In this document: in pieces, positions 16,783 through 25,999 of the stretch
Numbering within the stretch: position 1 is the stretch's first letter
Layout: each line of letters starts with the position of its first letter
Source: an uncultured Bacteroidales bacterium
GTDB taxonomy: Bacteria; Bacteroidota; Bacteroidia; Bacteroidales; UBA932
Direction: 5' to 3'
Length of the DNA stretch: 64,000 nucleotides
Assembly (NCBI GenBank): GCA_900320545.1
Contig: ONSU01000007.1
Span: 54,543-118,542, forward strand
Program-made: the position numbers and the translations under genes
Notes under the pieces: model-generated
The model's input: only the letters and a program-made list of their open reading frames with translations
What the model was told of the DNA's origin: nothing
The model's database searches: none

Positions 16783-19743
16783 ATGTCTAAGAAATTCTCT
16801 CTTACCTTCTTCGCACTGCTCCTCGGGACGCTGCTGTTCGCGCAGGCGCCCACGGGCGGCGTGAAGGGAACGATCGTCAGCCGTACGGACCGGCAGCCGA
16901 TCGAGAAGGCCAAACTCATCCTCTACCAGGGGGCGAACGAGGTCGCGACCGTGATGTCCGGCGAGGACGGTACCTTCCTCATCCCGGAACTGCAGAACGG
17001 GATGTATTCCCTGGTCGTCCAGGCTCCCGATTACCTGGAGACGCGGGTCGAGGTTACCGTCAATGACGGCTATGTCAAGAATATGTTCAACATTTCCGTC
17101 ACCGGCGTGCAGAAGGTGGCCGAACTGGAGGACGCCGCCACGGACGAGCAGGATATGGACGACAGCGGTTACAACGACAACCCGACCGTCCTGTTCAACG
17201 CCAACGATGTCTTCACGAACATCGCGGGCTACGGCTTCTCCAGCGTGCGGTTCAAGCAGAGGGGCTACAACAGCGAGACCCAGGAGGTCTATCTGGCCGG
17301 CGTCAAGCTCAACGACGCCCTCACCGGATACGGCCCCTTCTCCCTGTGGAGCGGCCTCAACGAGGCGATGCGTACCAAGGACAGTTCCGTGGGCCTGGAG
17401 GCGGCCGATTACAATGTCGGCGGCTTCAACGGCACCACCAACATCAATGGTACCGCCTCCGCGGTCCGCACGGGCCTGCGCGGAAGCGTGATGACCAATT
17501 CCGCCCTCTACCGCCTCCGTCTGATGGCTTCCTACGCGACGGGAATGATGGACAACGGCTGGGCCGTCGCGCTCAACGTGAGCGCCCGTCTCGGCGGCAA
17601 CGACTGGGTGGACGGCGTCTACTACCGCAACTTCGCCTACTATCTAGGTGTCGACAAGAAGTTCAACGACGCGCACAAGCTGAGTTTCGTCTTCTTCGCG
17701 ACGCCCGGACAGCGCGGCGCCCAGAACGCGGCCACGCAGGAGGTCTACAACCTGGTCGGAAGCAATATGTACAACTCCAACTGGGGCTACCAGAACGGCA
17801 AGGTCCGCAACGCCCGCGTCCGCAAGACGCACGAGCCCGTGACCTTCCTCAAGTACGACTTCACCCCTTCGGACAAGTTCAATCTCTCCGCGACCTTCCT
17901 CTACCGCTTCGGCAAGAACGGCTACACCGCCCTTGACTGGTACGACGCGCAGGATCCGAGGCCGGACTACTACCGCAACCTTCCGAGCTATTACTTCAAC
18001 GAAGAGGAAGACCTCAAGCGCAACAACGCCCTCAAATACGCCTGGGCCAACGAGATCTGGACCCATCCGGGCCTGTATCCCGAATACACCCAGATCAACT
18101 GGGACCGCCTCTACAACACCAACTACAACCAGGCGGACGGCCGTTCCAAGTATGTGCAGGAGGAGCGCCACATCGACCAGCACGACGTCAACTTCGCGAT
18201 GAGCGGCAAATGGAGAGTCAAGGACTGGCTGACCCTCACCGGCGGCGGCCAGGTCAAGATGAACCGTACCGAATACTATAAGAAGATCGCGGACCTGCTG
18301 GGCGGCGAATACTTCCTCAATATCGACAACTTCGCCGAGCGCGACTTCGCCTCCACGCCTTATATGGTGCAGAACGACCTCGACTACTGGCTCGCCAACG
18401 GCGCCGCCGAGGTGGTCGGGAAGGGCGACAAGTACGGCTATGATTACTACGCCCACGTCCGCAGCCTGAGCGTCTGGGGCAATATGAATTTCCATTGGGG
18501 CAACCTGAGCGCCAACCTCAGCGGCCGCATCGGCTACACCCGCTTCTGGCGTGAGGGACTGATGCGCAAGGGCCTCTTCCCGGGAACGGCGAATGAGGTC
18601 TGGGCCATCAACGCGAAGTACGGCACCGACATCCGTCCGGTCGTCGACAGCTTCGGCGAGGTGGTTACGTCCGCCGGCAAGTCCGATGTGGTCATCAAGC
18701 CCACCGGCGCCATCAAGGCCAATGTCAACTACGTGATCGGCAGCAAGATGCGCGTTTACGGCAACGTCGGCTATTTCCGCGATGCGCCTTCCTTCCAGAC
18801 GGCCTTCGTCTCGCCGAGGACCCGCAACACCATCACCCCGAACCTCCGCAGCGTGAAGACCTTCGCGGCCGACGTCAACTGGCAGTTCTCCTCCGGCGGC
18901 TACAATGTCCGCCTCACGGCCTACTACGCCAAGATCAAGGACCAGAGCAAGGTGATGAGCGCGTATGACGACATCCAGAACGCTTTCTCCAACTTCGTCC
19001 TTACGGGCATCGACGAGCGCCACTACGGCCTCGAACTCGGTTTCCGGATTCCGCTGGTGGTGGACGGTCTCGCCCTGCGCGGCGCCCTCGCCCTCGGCCG
19101 GGCCGAATACACCTCCATCCCCCGGATGATGCAGACCATCGACAACAGCGCGGAACTCATCTCCTACAACGGCAAGACCCTCGTGGACGTGCCCTACTGG
19201 GCGATGAGCCCCGTCTTCAAGAAAGACGCGGACGGCAACTATCCGACCGACGCGACCGGCAACTACACCTGGGAGGTCGACAAGTGGCAGCGTCACTATG
19301 TGCCTTCCTCGCCGCAGCTCGCCTCGAGTCTCGGCCTGAACTACTTCTATAAATACTGGTTCTTCGAACTGGACGCCCAGTATTTCGCCGGCACCTACCT
19401 CGACATGAATCCGCTCTACCGCACCGACTTCGCGACCGCAGGTCCGGACAATACCGTGACCCCGCTGGAGATCGAGTATATGACGGCCCAGGAGAAGTTC
19501 AAGGGCGCCTTCCTGCTGAACGCCAGCGTCGGCAAGTCCTGGTACATCAAGTACAAGTACCAGCTCGGCTTCTCGCTCAATGCGAAGAACCTCATCAACA
19601 ACCGCAACATCCGCACGGGCGGTTACGAGCAGACGCGTATCGTCGACAACACCATGGGCAACACCCGCTACTACCGCTTCGACCCGAAATACTTCTATAC
19701 GAGCGGAATCAATTACATGTTGAACGTTTATTTCAGATTCTAA
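16783..19743 (+). CDS. TonB-dependent receptor with N-terminal regulatory-like domain
   Basis: A 986-residue outer-membrane receptor. A signal peptide (LLFAQ) precedes a carboxypeptidase-regulatory-like domain (GGVKGTIVSRTDRQPIEKAKL, about residues 24-110), a spacer rich in Asp (ATDEQDMDDSGYND), a plug (NIAGYGFSSVRFKQRGYNSETQEVYLAGVKLND, split here only for reading) and a barrel ending MLNVYFRF with the terminal Phe expected of outer-membrane proteins. It lacks SusC-specific features and has no SusD partner. The partner appears to be the DUF5689 lipoprotein that starts 4 bp later. Genomic context suggests uptake of nuclease products. Confidence 0.88.
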   Translation: MSKKFSLTFFALLLGTLLFAQAPTGGVKGTIVSRTDRQPIEKAKLILYQGANEVATVMSGEDGTFLIPELQNGMYSLVVQAPDYLETRVEVTVNDGYVKNMFNISVTGVQKVAELEDAATDEQDMDDSGYNDNPTVLFNANDVFTNIAGYGFSSVRFKQRGYNSETQEVYLAGVKLNDALTGYGPFSLWSGLNEAMRTKDSSVGLEAADYNVGGFNGTTNINGTASAVRTGLRGSVMTNSALYRLRLMASYATGMMDNGWAVALNVSARLGGNDWVDGVYYRNFAYYLGVDKKFNDAHKLSFVFFATPGQRGAQNAATQEVYNLVGSNMYNSNWGYQNGKVRNARVRKTHEPVTFLKYDFTPSDKFNLSATFLYRFGKNGYTALDWYDAQDPRPDYYRNLPSYYFNEEEDLKRNNALKYAWANEIWTHPGLYPEYTQINWDRLYNTNYNQADGRSKYVQEERHIDQHDVNFAMSGKWRVKDWLTLTGGGQVKMNRTEYYKKIADLLGGEYFLNIDNFAERDFASTPYMVQNDLDYWLANGAAEVVGKGDKYGYDYYAHVRSLSVWGNMNFHWGNLSANLSGRIGYTRFWREGLMRKGLFPGTANEVWAINAKYGTDIRPVVDSFGEVVTSAGKSDVVIKPTGAIKANVNYVIGSKMRVYGNVGYFRDAPSFQTAFVSPRTRNTITPNLRSVKTFAADVNWQFSSGGYNVRLTAYYAKIKDQSKVMSAYDDIQNAFSNFVLTGIDERHYGLELGFRIPLVVDGLALRGALALGRAEYTSIPRMMQTIDNSAELISYNGKTLVDVPYWAMSPVFKKDADGNYPTDATGNYTWEVDKWQRHYVPSSPQLASSLGLNYFYKYWFFELDAQYFAGTYLDMNPLYRTDFATAGPDNTVTPLEIEYMTAQEKFKGAFLLNASVGKSWYIKYKYQLGFSLNAKNLINNRNIRTGGYEQTRIVDNTMGNTRYYRFDPKYFYTSGINYMLNVYFRF

Positions 19744-19747
19744 GGTT

Positions 19748-20941
19748 ATGAAAAAGTATATTGCAATTTTTGCGGCGCTTGTCGCCCTCGTTTCCTGCCG
19801 GAGTCTGAAGGAGGAATGGCAGCCGGTCGGCGGAACCCCCAAGGCCCCCGCGGAGTGGGATACGTATGATGTCTCGGGCATCACTTTCACGACCATCCAC
19901 GACCTCAAGAAGATGTACACCAACCAGGAATGGATCAACCTGACCCGCGCCATCGAGAATGCGGACGGCAAGGACCATTACATCGGCGGGGTGATCGTCT
20001 TCGACGATATCTGGATCAAGGGACAGGTCGTTTCTTCCGACCGTTCCGGCAACCTCTACAAAGAGGTGTACATCCAGGACGAGACCGGCGGCATCGATCT
20101 CAAGCTCGGCCGCGGCTCCATCTACAGCGAGTTCCCGCTCGGCATGTGGGTGTATGTCAACTGCAAGGACCTCAAACTGGGCGCCTACAACGGAATGCCG
20201 CAGCTGGGAGCCGAGCCCGACAACACCGATGTCAACGAATACGAGACTTCCTACATCGATCCGCAGGCGATCATCGACATGCACGTCAAGCGCGGTCCGA
20301 AGGGCGCTCCCGTCGCCCCGGCCGTCATCACCGAGCAGGATATCAAGGACGCAGTCTCTGCGGGTTTCACCGGTGAACTGTGGGGCAAATATGTGACCAT
20401 CAAGGGGCTCAAGTACAGCAAGGAGGTTTTCGCCCTGCTGTATCCGAATCCCAGTCTTCCCCACAAGAGCGCCAATCCCGAGAACCGTATCTTCCTCTCC
20501 GAAGCGCAGTGGGGGATCGACACCTGGGGAATGTCGGCCGCGAAGACGGTCGAATACGCCAGGAGCGGTGTCTGGGATACGGCTGAGGTCGGCAGCGGCC
20601 GCACCCGTTACGGCGCGGGATCCATTCTGAAGACTCCCGCCGAGGTCCTGCCCGCCGGCGGAGCCGTACTCGAGAGTTTCGGACCCGACAAGGATGTGAC
20701 ATATAAGGACATCCTCATCAAGTATGCGACGGCCAACTATGTGTCGCACTACTTCAAGGCCGGATCCACCGACATCCAGATCCGCACGAGCGGCTACGCC
20801 AAGTTCTCCGACGAGAAACTGGATCCGGACGTGTATGCCGGCACTTCGACCATCGACGTTACCGGCATCCTGTCGATCTACAGCGGTGCCGCCCAGTTCA
20901 CCCTGGTCGACGAGCCCGCCATCTCGGTGAAAGTCAATTAA
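19748..20941 (+). CDS. DUF5689 domain lipoprotein
   Basis: A 397-residue lipoprotein (LVSC, Cys17). The middle part matches DUF5689: TTIHDLKKMY, then ...DDIWIKGQVVSSDRSGNLYKEVYIQDETGGIDLKLG, an OB-like fold, with GMWVYVNCKDLKLGAYNGMPQLG. DUF5689 proteins usually sit beside a TonB receptor and an EEP or NucA nuclease in Bacteroidota, as here. Their ligand is unknown. The C-terminal part (YVSHYFKAGSTDIQIRTSGYAKF) also looks OB-like. The gene ends the locus and is followed by a palindromic repeat rather than a typical terminator. Confidence 0.85.
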   Translation: MKKYIAIFAALVALVSCRSLKEEWQPVGGTPKAPAEWDTYDVSGITFTTIHDLKKMYTNQEWINLTRAIENADGKDHYIGGVIVFDDIWIKGQVVSSDRSGNLYKEVYIQDETGGIDLKLGRGSIYSEFPLGMWVYVNCKDLKLGAYNGMPQLGAEPDNTDVNEYETSYIDPQAIIDMHVKRGPKGAPVAPAVITEQDIKDAVSAGFTGELWGKYVTIKGLKYSKEVFALLYPNPSLPHKSANPENRIFLSEAQWGIDTWGMSAAKTVEYARSGVWDTAEVGSGRTRYGAGSILKTPAEVLPAGGAVLESFGPDKDVTYKDILIKYATANYVSHYFKAGSTDIQIRTSGYAKFSDEKLDPDVYAGTSTIDVTGILSIYSGAAQFTLVDEPAISVKVN

Positions 20942-20968
20942 TCATTCCCGGGCTTGTCCCGGGAATCT
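20942..20968. repeat. Dispersed palindromic repeat, copy 3
   Basis: 9-bp arms ATTCCCGGG (20944-20952) and CCCGGGAAT (20958-20966) flank loop CTTGT, followed by CTTT. It could act as a weak terminator because of the trailing Ts. Confidence 0.8.
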
Positions 20969-20992
20969 TTATAAATAACGCCATCAGAATAT

Positions 20993-23020
20993 ATGAAGAA
21001 ATTCCTTATGACAATCCTTTCCGCTGCTGCAGTAATCGCCTGCCAGAATGCCAATCCCTTCCTGCAGGAGTGGGATACCCCTTACGGGACCGCCCCTTTC
21101 TCCAAGATCAAAACTTCCGATTACCTTCCCGCCATCAAGGAGGGAATCCGGCAGCAGCGGGCCGAGATCGACGCCATCATCGCCAATCCCGACGCCCCGA
21201 CCTTCGAGAATACCATCGCGGCCTATGAGCTCTCCGGGCAGCTGCTCGCCAAAGTGACGGGCGTGTTCTACAATCTGTCCGAGACCGACGGTACGCCGGA
21301 AATCCTCGCCCTGCTGGACGAGGTGACCCCGATGCTGAGCGAGGCCGAGGATGAGATTTTCCTCAACCCCGACCTGTTCGACCGCGTGAGAGCCGTTTAT
21401 GAGGCCTCCGAGGGACTGGACCGGGAGCAGCAGATGGTTACGAAGAAACTCTTTGACCGTTTCGTCCGCAACGGCATTGCCCTCGACGAGGCCGGCCGCG
21501 CCCGCTTCAAGGAGATCAACAGCCGCCTGGCCGTCCTGTCGCAGGAATTCGGCAAGCACCTTCTCGCCGAGAACGGCGCCTTCAAGGAGGCGACGGGCAT
21601 CACCGTTCCGGCCTATCCGGACTTCATGTCCTCCTGCGAGGACCGCGCCCTGCGCGAGAAGACCTTCAAGGCCTATTCTTCCCGCGGCAACCACGGGGAC
21701 GCCAACGACAACAACGCCATCGCCCTGGAGATCCTGAAACTCAAGACCGAGCAGGCCAACCTGCTGGGCTTCGCCACCCCCGCCGACTACATTCTCGACA
21801 ACAAGATGGCCGGAAACGCCGGCACGGTGGAGGAGTTCCTCTCCAAGATCATGGCCGCCTCGATGAAGAAGGCCAAAGAGGAGATCGCCGATATGCAGAA
21901 AGTGATGGACGAGGATGTCGCTGCGGGCAAACTTCCTGCCGGGACGAAGATCGCTCCGTGGGACTGGTGGTATTACGCCGAGAAAGTCCGCGCACGCAAA
22001 TACGACCTGGACGAGAGTCTCACCAAGCCGTATTTCCAGGTCGACAGCGTCCGCAAGGGCGTCTTCACGGCCGCGCATATGCTCTACGGGATCAATTTCG
22101 AGGAAGCGACCGACGTGGAGGTCTACAATCCCGTCGTCAAGGCCTATAAACTGACCGACGCCGACGGCTCGCTCATCGGCATTTTCTACTGTGACTATTT
22201 CTCCCGCGACATCAAGCGGGGAGGCGCGTGGATGAATAATTTCCGCGAGCAGTACGTCAACGCCGCCGGAGAGGACGTCCGTCCGATCATCGTCAACAGC
22301 TGCAACTTCCCGCCGGCAACGGAGGACGCCCCGTCGCTCCTGACGGTGGACGAGGTGCAGACGGCTTTCCACGAATTCGGCCACGCCCTTCACGGCTTCC
22401 TTTCCAAGTGCCGTTACGGCGACGTGAGCGGCACCAATGTCACCCGCGACTTCGTCGAGATGTTCTCGCAGATCAACGAGCACTGGGCCTTCGAGCCGGA
22501 GATCCTGAAGCAGTATGCCCACCATTACCAGACCGGAGAGACCATTCCGATGGAACTGGTGGAGAAGATCAACAACGCGCTCAAGTTCAACCAGGGATTC
22601 GTGACGGGCGAGCTCTGCGCCGCCTCGATCCTCGACATGGCCTGGCACGAACTCGACTCGGAAGACCTTGCTCCCATCAAGACGGCCGACGACGTGCGCG
22701 CCTTCGAGGAGAAGGTCTGCAAGGAGATGGGCCTCATCGACGAGATCATTCCGCGTTACCGCACCACCTACTTCAACCACATCTTCAACAGCGGCTACAG
22801 CGCCGGTTACTACGGCTATCTGTGGTCGGAAGTGCTTGACCGTGACGCCTTTGCGGAATTTGAGAAGGTAGAGCCGCGAGTCAATCCGGCCCTGGCGAAG
22901 AAGTTCCGCGAGACCTTCCTCGAGAAGGGCGGCAGCGAGGAGCCGATGACGCTTTTCCGTCAGTTCAAGGGTGCCGATCCCGATCCGTCCGCCCTCCTTC
23001 GCGGACGCGGGCTGGAATAG
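20993..23020 (+). CDS. M3 family oligopeptidase / peptidyl-dipeptidase Dcp-like
   Basis: A 675-residue zinc metallopeptidase with the M3 motif HEFGHALH: His460, Glu461 and His464, with the third ligand in the following helix region. The N-terminal half is the helical lid domain typical of Dcp and oligopeptidase A (for example TPYGTAPFSKIKTSDYLPAI). A signal ending VIAC (Cys17) suggests a lipoprotein, so it probably acts in the periplasm, cutting dipeptides from short peptides. It stands alone between the nucleic-acid locus and convergent manA, whose stop is 4 bp away. Confidence 0.92.
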   Translation: MKKFLMTILSAAAVIACQNANPFLQEWDTPYGTAPFSKIKTSDYLPAIKEGIRQQRAEIDAIIANPDAPTFENTIAAYELSGQLLAKVTGVFYNLSETDGTPEILALLDEVTPMLSEAEDEIFLNPDLFDRVRAVYEASEGLDREQQMVTKKLFDRFVRNGIALDEAGRARFKEINSRLAVLSQEFGKHLLAENGAFKEATGITVPAYPDFMSSCEDRALREKTFKAYSSRGNHGDANDNNAIALEILKLKTEQANLLGFATPADYILDNKMAGNAGTVEEFLSKIMAASMKKAKEEIADMQKVMDEDVAAGKLPAGTKIAPWDWWYYAEKVRARKYDLDESLTKPYFQVDSVRKGVFTAAHMLYGINFEEATDVEVYNPVVKAYKLTDADGSLIGIFYCDYFSRDIKRGGAWMNNFREQYVNAAGEDVRPIIVNSCNFPPATEDAPSLLTVDEVQTAFHEFGHALHGFLSKCRYGDVSGTNVTRDFVEMFSQINEHWAFEPEILKQYAHHYQTGETIPMELVEKINNALKFNQGFVTGELCAASILDMAWHELDSEDLAPIKTADDVRAFEEKVCKEMGLIDEIIPRYRTTYFNHIFNSGYSAGYYGYLWSEVLDRDAFAEFEKVEPRVNPALAKKFRETFLEKGGSEEPMTLFRQFKGADPDPSALLRGRGLE

Positions 23021-23024
23021 GAAT

Positions 23025-23942
23025 CTATTGCAGGACGGTAATCAGTTCCGCCTTCCCCTCCAGCGGGGTGACGGTAACGCTCGTTGCCGTAGCAGGAATC
23101 AGGACCAGTTCTCCCTCGGAGATCTCGGTCCTGTGTCCTTTTGTGGGCCCGTCATGGGGGATGGACGTCTCCAGAACCGCCTTGCCTTTAAGCCCGATCA
23201 GCAGGAAGAATGAATCCTTCTCCCGGAGGTCGATAACCTTCTTTCCGTCGGCTTCCAGCAGGGAAGTTGTGAAGTACGGGCAGGAGATGGGCAGCGTTCC
23301 CTTGTAGTCGTCATAGACCTTGTAATCGATGGCATCCAGCGCCTCCTCCGTATGGAGCTGGCGCGGCTTGCCGTCGAGGCCGGGACGGCCGTAGTCGTAG
23401 ATCCGGTATGTCGTGTTGGAGGTCTGCTGGATCTCATATAGCGAGATGCCCGCGCCGATGGCGTGGATGCGGCCCGCCGGAATGAAAAACGCGTCTCCCG
23501 GTGCGACGGGATGGGCGGCCAGCACGTCCGTAATCCTGTGCTGCTCCACGAGCGCCTTGTACTCCCCGGGAGTCACCTGCTCCGCGAATCCGGAGATCAG
23601 CGAGGCGCCCGGCTCGGCCTCGCGGATGTACCACATTTCGGTCTTGCCGCAGGGGTAGCCCCGTTTCTGTGCGAGCGCATCATCCGGGTGAACCTGGATG
23701 GAAAGCCGGTCGTGGGTGACAATGTCCTTGATCAGCAGCGGAAAACGCGACCCGGTACGTTCGTAAACGCTTTTGCCGAGCAGGGCGTCTTTGTACTCTT
23801 CCGCCAGGGCGGTGATGGTCTTGCCGGCCTCGGCTCCGTTCACGACGACGGATTCATTGCCCTCGACGGCCGACAGCATCCAGATTTCGCTGCCCCAGAC
23901 GAGGGTTTTGACGATGGGAATGAATTTGATGGGATATAACAT
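23025..23942 (-). CDS. manA: Class I mannose-6-phosphate isomerase
   Basis: Interconverts mannose-6-phosphate and fructose-6-phosphate. The cupin shows LSIQVHPDD, GKTEMWYI, GDAFFIPAGRIHAIGAG and LYEIQQTSNTTYRIYDYGR, covering the zinc-binding Gln/His/Glu/His set. At 305 residues it is the short bacterial class I type common in Bacteroidota and Firmicutes. The start at 23942 follows a TAATTTTG -7 element by 4 bp. It is convergent with the M3 peptidase and divergent from rnr. Confidence 0.92.
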   Translation of the reverse strand: MLYPIKFIPIVKTLVWGSEIWMLSAVEGNESVVVNGAEAGKTITALAEEYKDALLGKSVYERTGSRFPLLIKDIVTHDRLSIQVHPDDALAQKRGYPCGKTEMWYIREAEPGASLISGFAEQVTPGEYKALVEQHRITDVLAAHPVAPGDAFFIPAGRIHAIGAGISLYEIQQTSNTTYRIYDYGRPGLDGKPRQLHTEEALDAIDYKVYDDYKGTLPISCPYFTTSLLEADGKKVIDLREKDSFFLLIGLKGKAVLETSIPHDGPTKGHRTEISEGELVLIPATATSVTVTPLEGKAELITVLQ

Positions 23943-23946
23943 GTCA

Positions 23947-23954
23947 CAAAATTA
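23947..23954 (-). promoter_or_regulatory. manA promoter -7 element
   Basis: On the minus strand this reads TAATTTTG (TAnnTTTG), 4 bp before the manA ATG. A TTTG partner sits 22 bp further upstream (23977-23980). It faces away from the rnr promoter and overlaps its control region. Confidence 0.6.
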
Positions 23955-23966
23955 CAAAAAATGTCG

Positions 23967-23974
23967 TAAATTTG
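23967..23974 (+). promoter_or_regulatory. rnr promoter -7 element
   Basis: TAAATTTG matches TAnnTTTG, 15 bp before the rnr ATG. There is no clear -33 element because the region is shared with the manA promoter. Confidence 0.6.
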
Positions 23975-23989
23975 TACAAACTAACGATT

Positions 23990-25999
23990 ATGTCACGAAG
24001 CAGAAGGGGCGGAAGGGCCGTTCGGCAGAGCAAGTCCCGCAATCAGAAGAAAGAAAAGTACATCGGTCTGGAACTCACGGGCGTCGCGAGGATGACCCGC
24101 GACGGCTTTCTGTTCGTCAGCGTCGAAGGGCTCGATGAAGATATCTATGTCGGCGTCGGCAAGACGCTCGGCGCCCTCAACGGCGATACGGTCCGTGTGG
24201 CCCTCGTGAAGCCGCGCGGCAAGGCCGCCCGCAAGGAAGGCCGCGTCGTCAAGATCCTCGAGCGCTCCGCCAAGCCCTTCGTGGGCATTCTCCACATTGT
24301 CGGCCATCAGGCCTGGGTGCTGATGAGCTCGAAGTTCATGCCCTACGACATCACCGTCCCCGTTCCGGACGACAAGAACGCCGTCTCTGGAATGAAAGTC
24401 GCCGCCGTCATCGACGGCTGGGACCGCCACGAACCCAATCCCCACGGCCACATCGTCGACATTCTCGGCAAACCCGGCGAGAACGACACCGAGATGCACG
24501 CCATCCTCAGCGAATACGGCCTTCCGTACCGCTTCACCAAAGAGGTGGAAGATGCGGCGGATCAGATTCCCGATGCGATTACCGACCGCGACCGGTCCGG
24601 CCGCAGGGATTTCCGCAAGGTCCTCACCTTCACCATCGACCCGGGCGACGCCAAGGATTTCGACGACGCCCTCTCATTCCGCACGCTGGAAGACGGCAAT
24701 CTCGAGGTCGGCGTCCATATCGCCGACGTCACCTATTATGTCAAGCCCGGTACGCCCGTCGACAAAGAGGCGCAGGCGAGGGGTACTTCGGTCTATCTCG
24801 TCGACCGCACCGTACCGATGCTTCCCGAAAAGTTATCCAACAAACTCTGCTCCCTCCGTCCCGGCGAGGAGAAGCTCACCTTCTCGGCCGTCTTCAAACT
24901 CAGTCCCAACGGCAAGGTCATCGACCGCTGGTTCGGCCGGACGATGATGGTCTCGGACTACCGCTTCGACTACGACCTCGCCCAGGAGATCATCGATGCC
25001 GGCGAGGAAGCGATGAGCCGTTCTTTCGGCGAAGGCAGCATCAGCGGCATCGTGCCGGACGATGTGAAGCGGGCCGTTCTCACGCTCAATACCCTGGCCC
25101 TCAAATTGCGCAAAAAGCGCTTCCAGGAAGGAGCCATCAACTTCGAGCGTCCCGAGATGAAGGTCATCGTGGACGAGAACGGCAAGCCGATAGACGTCCG
25201 GCAGAAGATTTCCCGGGAGGCCAACTGGCTCATCGAGGAGTTTATGCTGCTGGCCAACCGCGAGGTCGCCCGCTTCGCCGGGAGCAAGACCTTCGTCTTC
25301 CGTATCCACGACGAGCCCAACGGCGAGAAGATCAGCGCCCTGCGCGGGTTCGCTTCCAATTTCGGTTACAAGATGGGGCCGACCGGTAACGGCGGGGAAA
25401 TCGCCAAATCCCTTCGCGAACTGTTCGCAAAGGCCAAGGACAAGCCCGAATTCGCCGCCCTGGAACTCGTCGCCCTCCGCGCGATGGCCAAGGCCTGCTA
25501 CAGCACCGACAACATCGGCCATTACGGCCTTGCCTTCAAATACTACACGCATTTCACCTCGCCGATCCGGCGCTATCCGGATATGATGGTACACCGTCTC
25601 CTTTCGGAATACCTCGACGGAGGCAAGAGCGCCGACAAGGGCTACTTCGAGGAACAGTGCAAGCACGCCTCCGAGCGGGAGGTCATCGCCGCCGACGCCG
25701 AACGCGACAGCATCAAGTACAAGCTCGTGGAGTATATGCAGGACAAGATCGGCAACGAGTATGACGGCCATATCTCCGGTCTTACCGAATGGGGAATGTA
25801 TGTAGAAATCGAGCCCACCAAGGTGGAGGGGATGATCGCTCTCCGGGATATCCATACCGACTTCTTCGACTTTGACGAGGAGCACTATCGCATCGTGGGC
25901 CGCCGTTCGCGCAAGGTCTACAGACTGGGCGATCCCGTCCGCATCCGCGTCAAGGACACCAGTCTCGACCAGAAACTCATCGACTACGAACTCCTGTGA
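23990..25999 (+). CDS. rnr: Ribonuclease R
   Basis: A 3'-5' exoribonuclease that degrades structured RNA. Order: basic N-terminus (MSRSRRGGRAVRQSKSRN), OB/cold-shock domains (about residues 20-190), RNB catalytic domain with DPGDAKDFDDALS (Mg-binding Asp residues) and TSPIRRYPDMMVHRLL, and a C-terminal S1 domain (EYDGHISGLTEWGMYVEIE). I chose ATG 23990 over an upstream TTG at 23972, because that TTG lies inside the -7 box. The length is 669 residues, near the usual 700-800. It overlaps recO by GTGA. Confidence 0.94.
   Translation: MSRSRRGGRAVRQSKSRNQKKEKYIGLELTGVARMTRDGFLFVSVEGLDEDIYVGVGKTLGALNGDTVRVALVKPRGKAARKEGRVVKILERSAKPFVGILHIVGHQAWVLMSSKFMPYDITVPVPDDKNAVSGMKVAAVIDGWDRHEPNPHGHIVDILGKPGENDTEMHAILSEYGLPYRFTKEVEDAADQIPDAITDRDRSGRRDFRKVLTFTIDPGDAKDFDDALSFRTLEDGNLEVGVHIADVTYYVKPGTPVDKEAQARGTSVYLVDRTVPMLPEKLSNKLCSLRPGEEKLTFSAVFKLSPNGKVIDRWFGRTMMVSDYRFDYDLAQEIIDAGEEAMSRSFGEGSISGIVPDDVKRAVLTLNTLALKLRKKRFQEGAINFERPEMKVIVDENGKPIDVRQKISREANWLIEEFMLLANREVARFAGSKTFVFRIHDEPNGEKISALRGFASNFGYKMGPTGNGGEIAKSLRELFAKAKDKPEFAALELVALRAMAKACYSTDNIGHYGLAFKYYTHFTSPIRRYPDMMVHRLLSEYLDGGKSADKGYFEEQCKHASEREVIAADAERDSIKYKLVEYMQDKIGNEYDGHISGLTEWGMYVEIEPTKVEGMIALRDIHTDFFDFDEEHYRIVGRRSRKVYRLGDPVRIRVKDTSLDQKLIDYELL

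Noticed and set aside
17644-19971. A 775-codon minus-strand frame opposite the second TonB receptor
   Set aside because: Antisense to a clear receptor; acidic/hydrophobic low-complexity translation without motifs.
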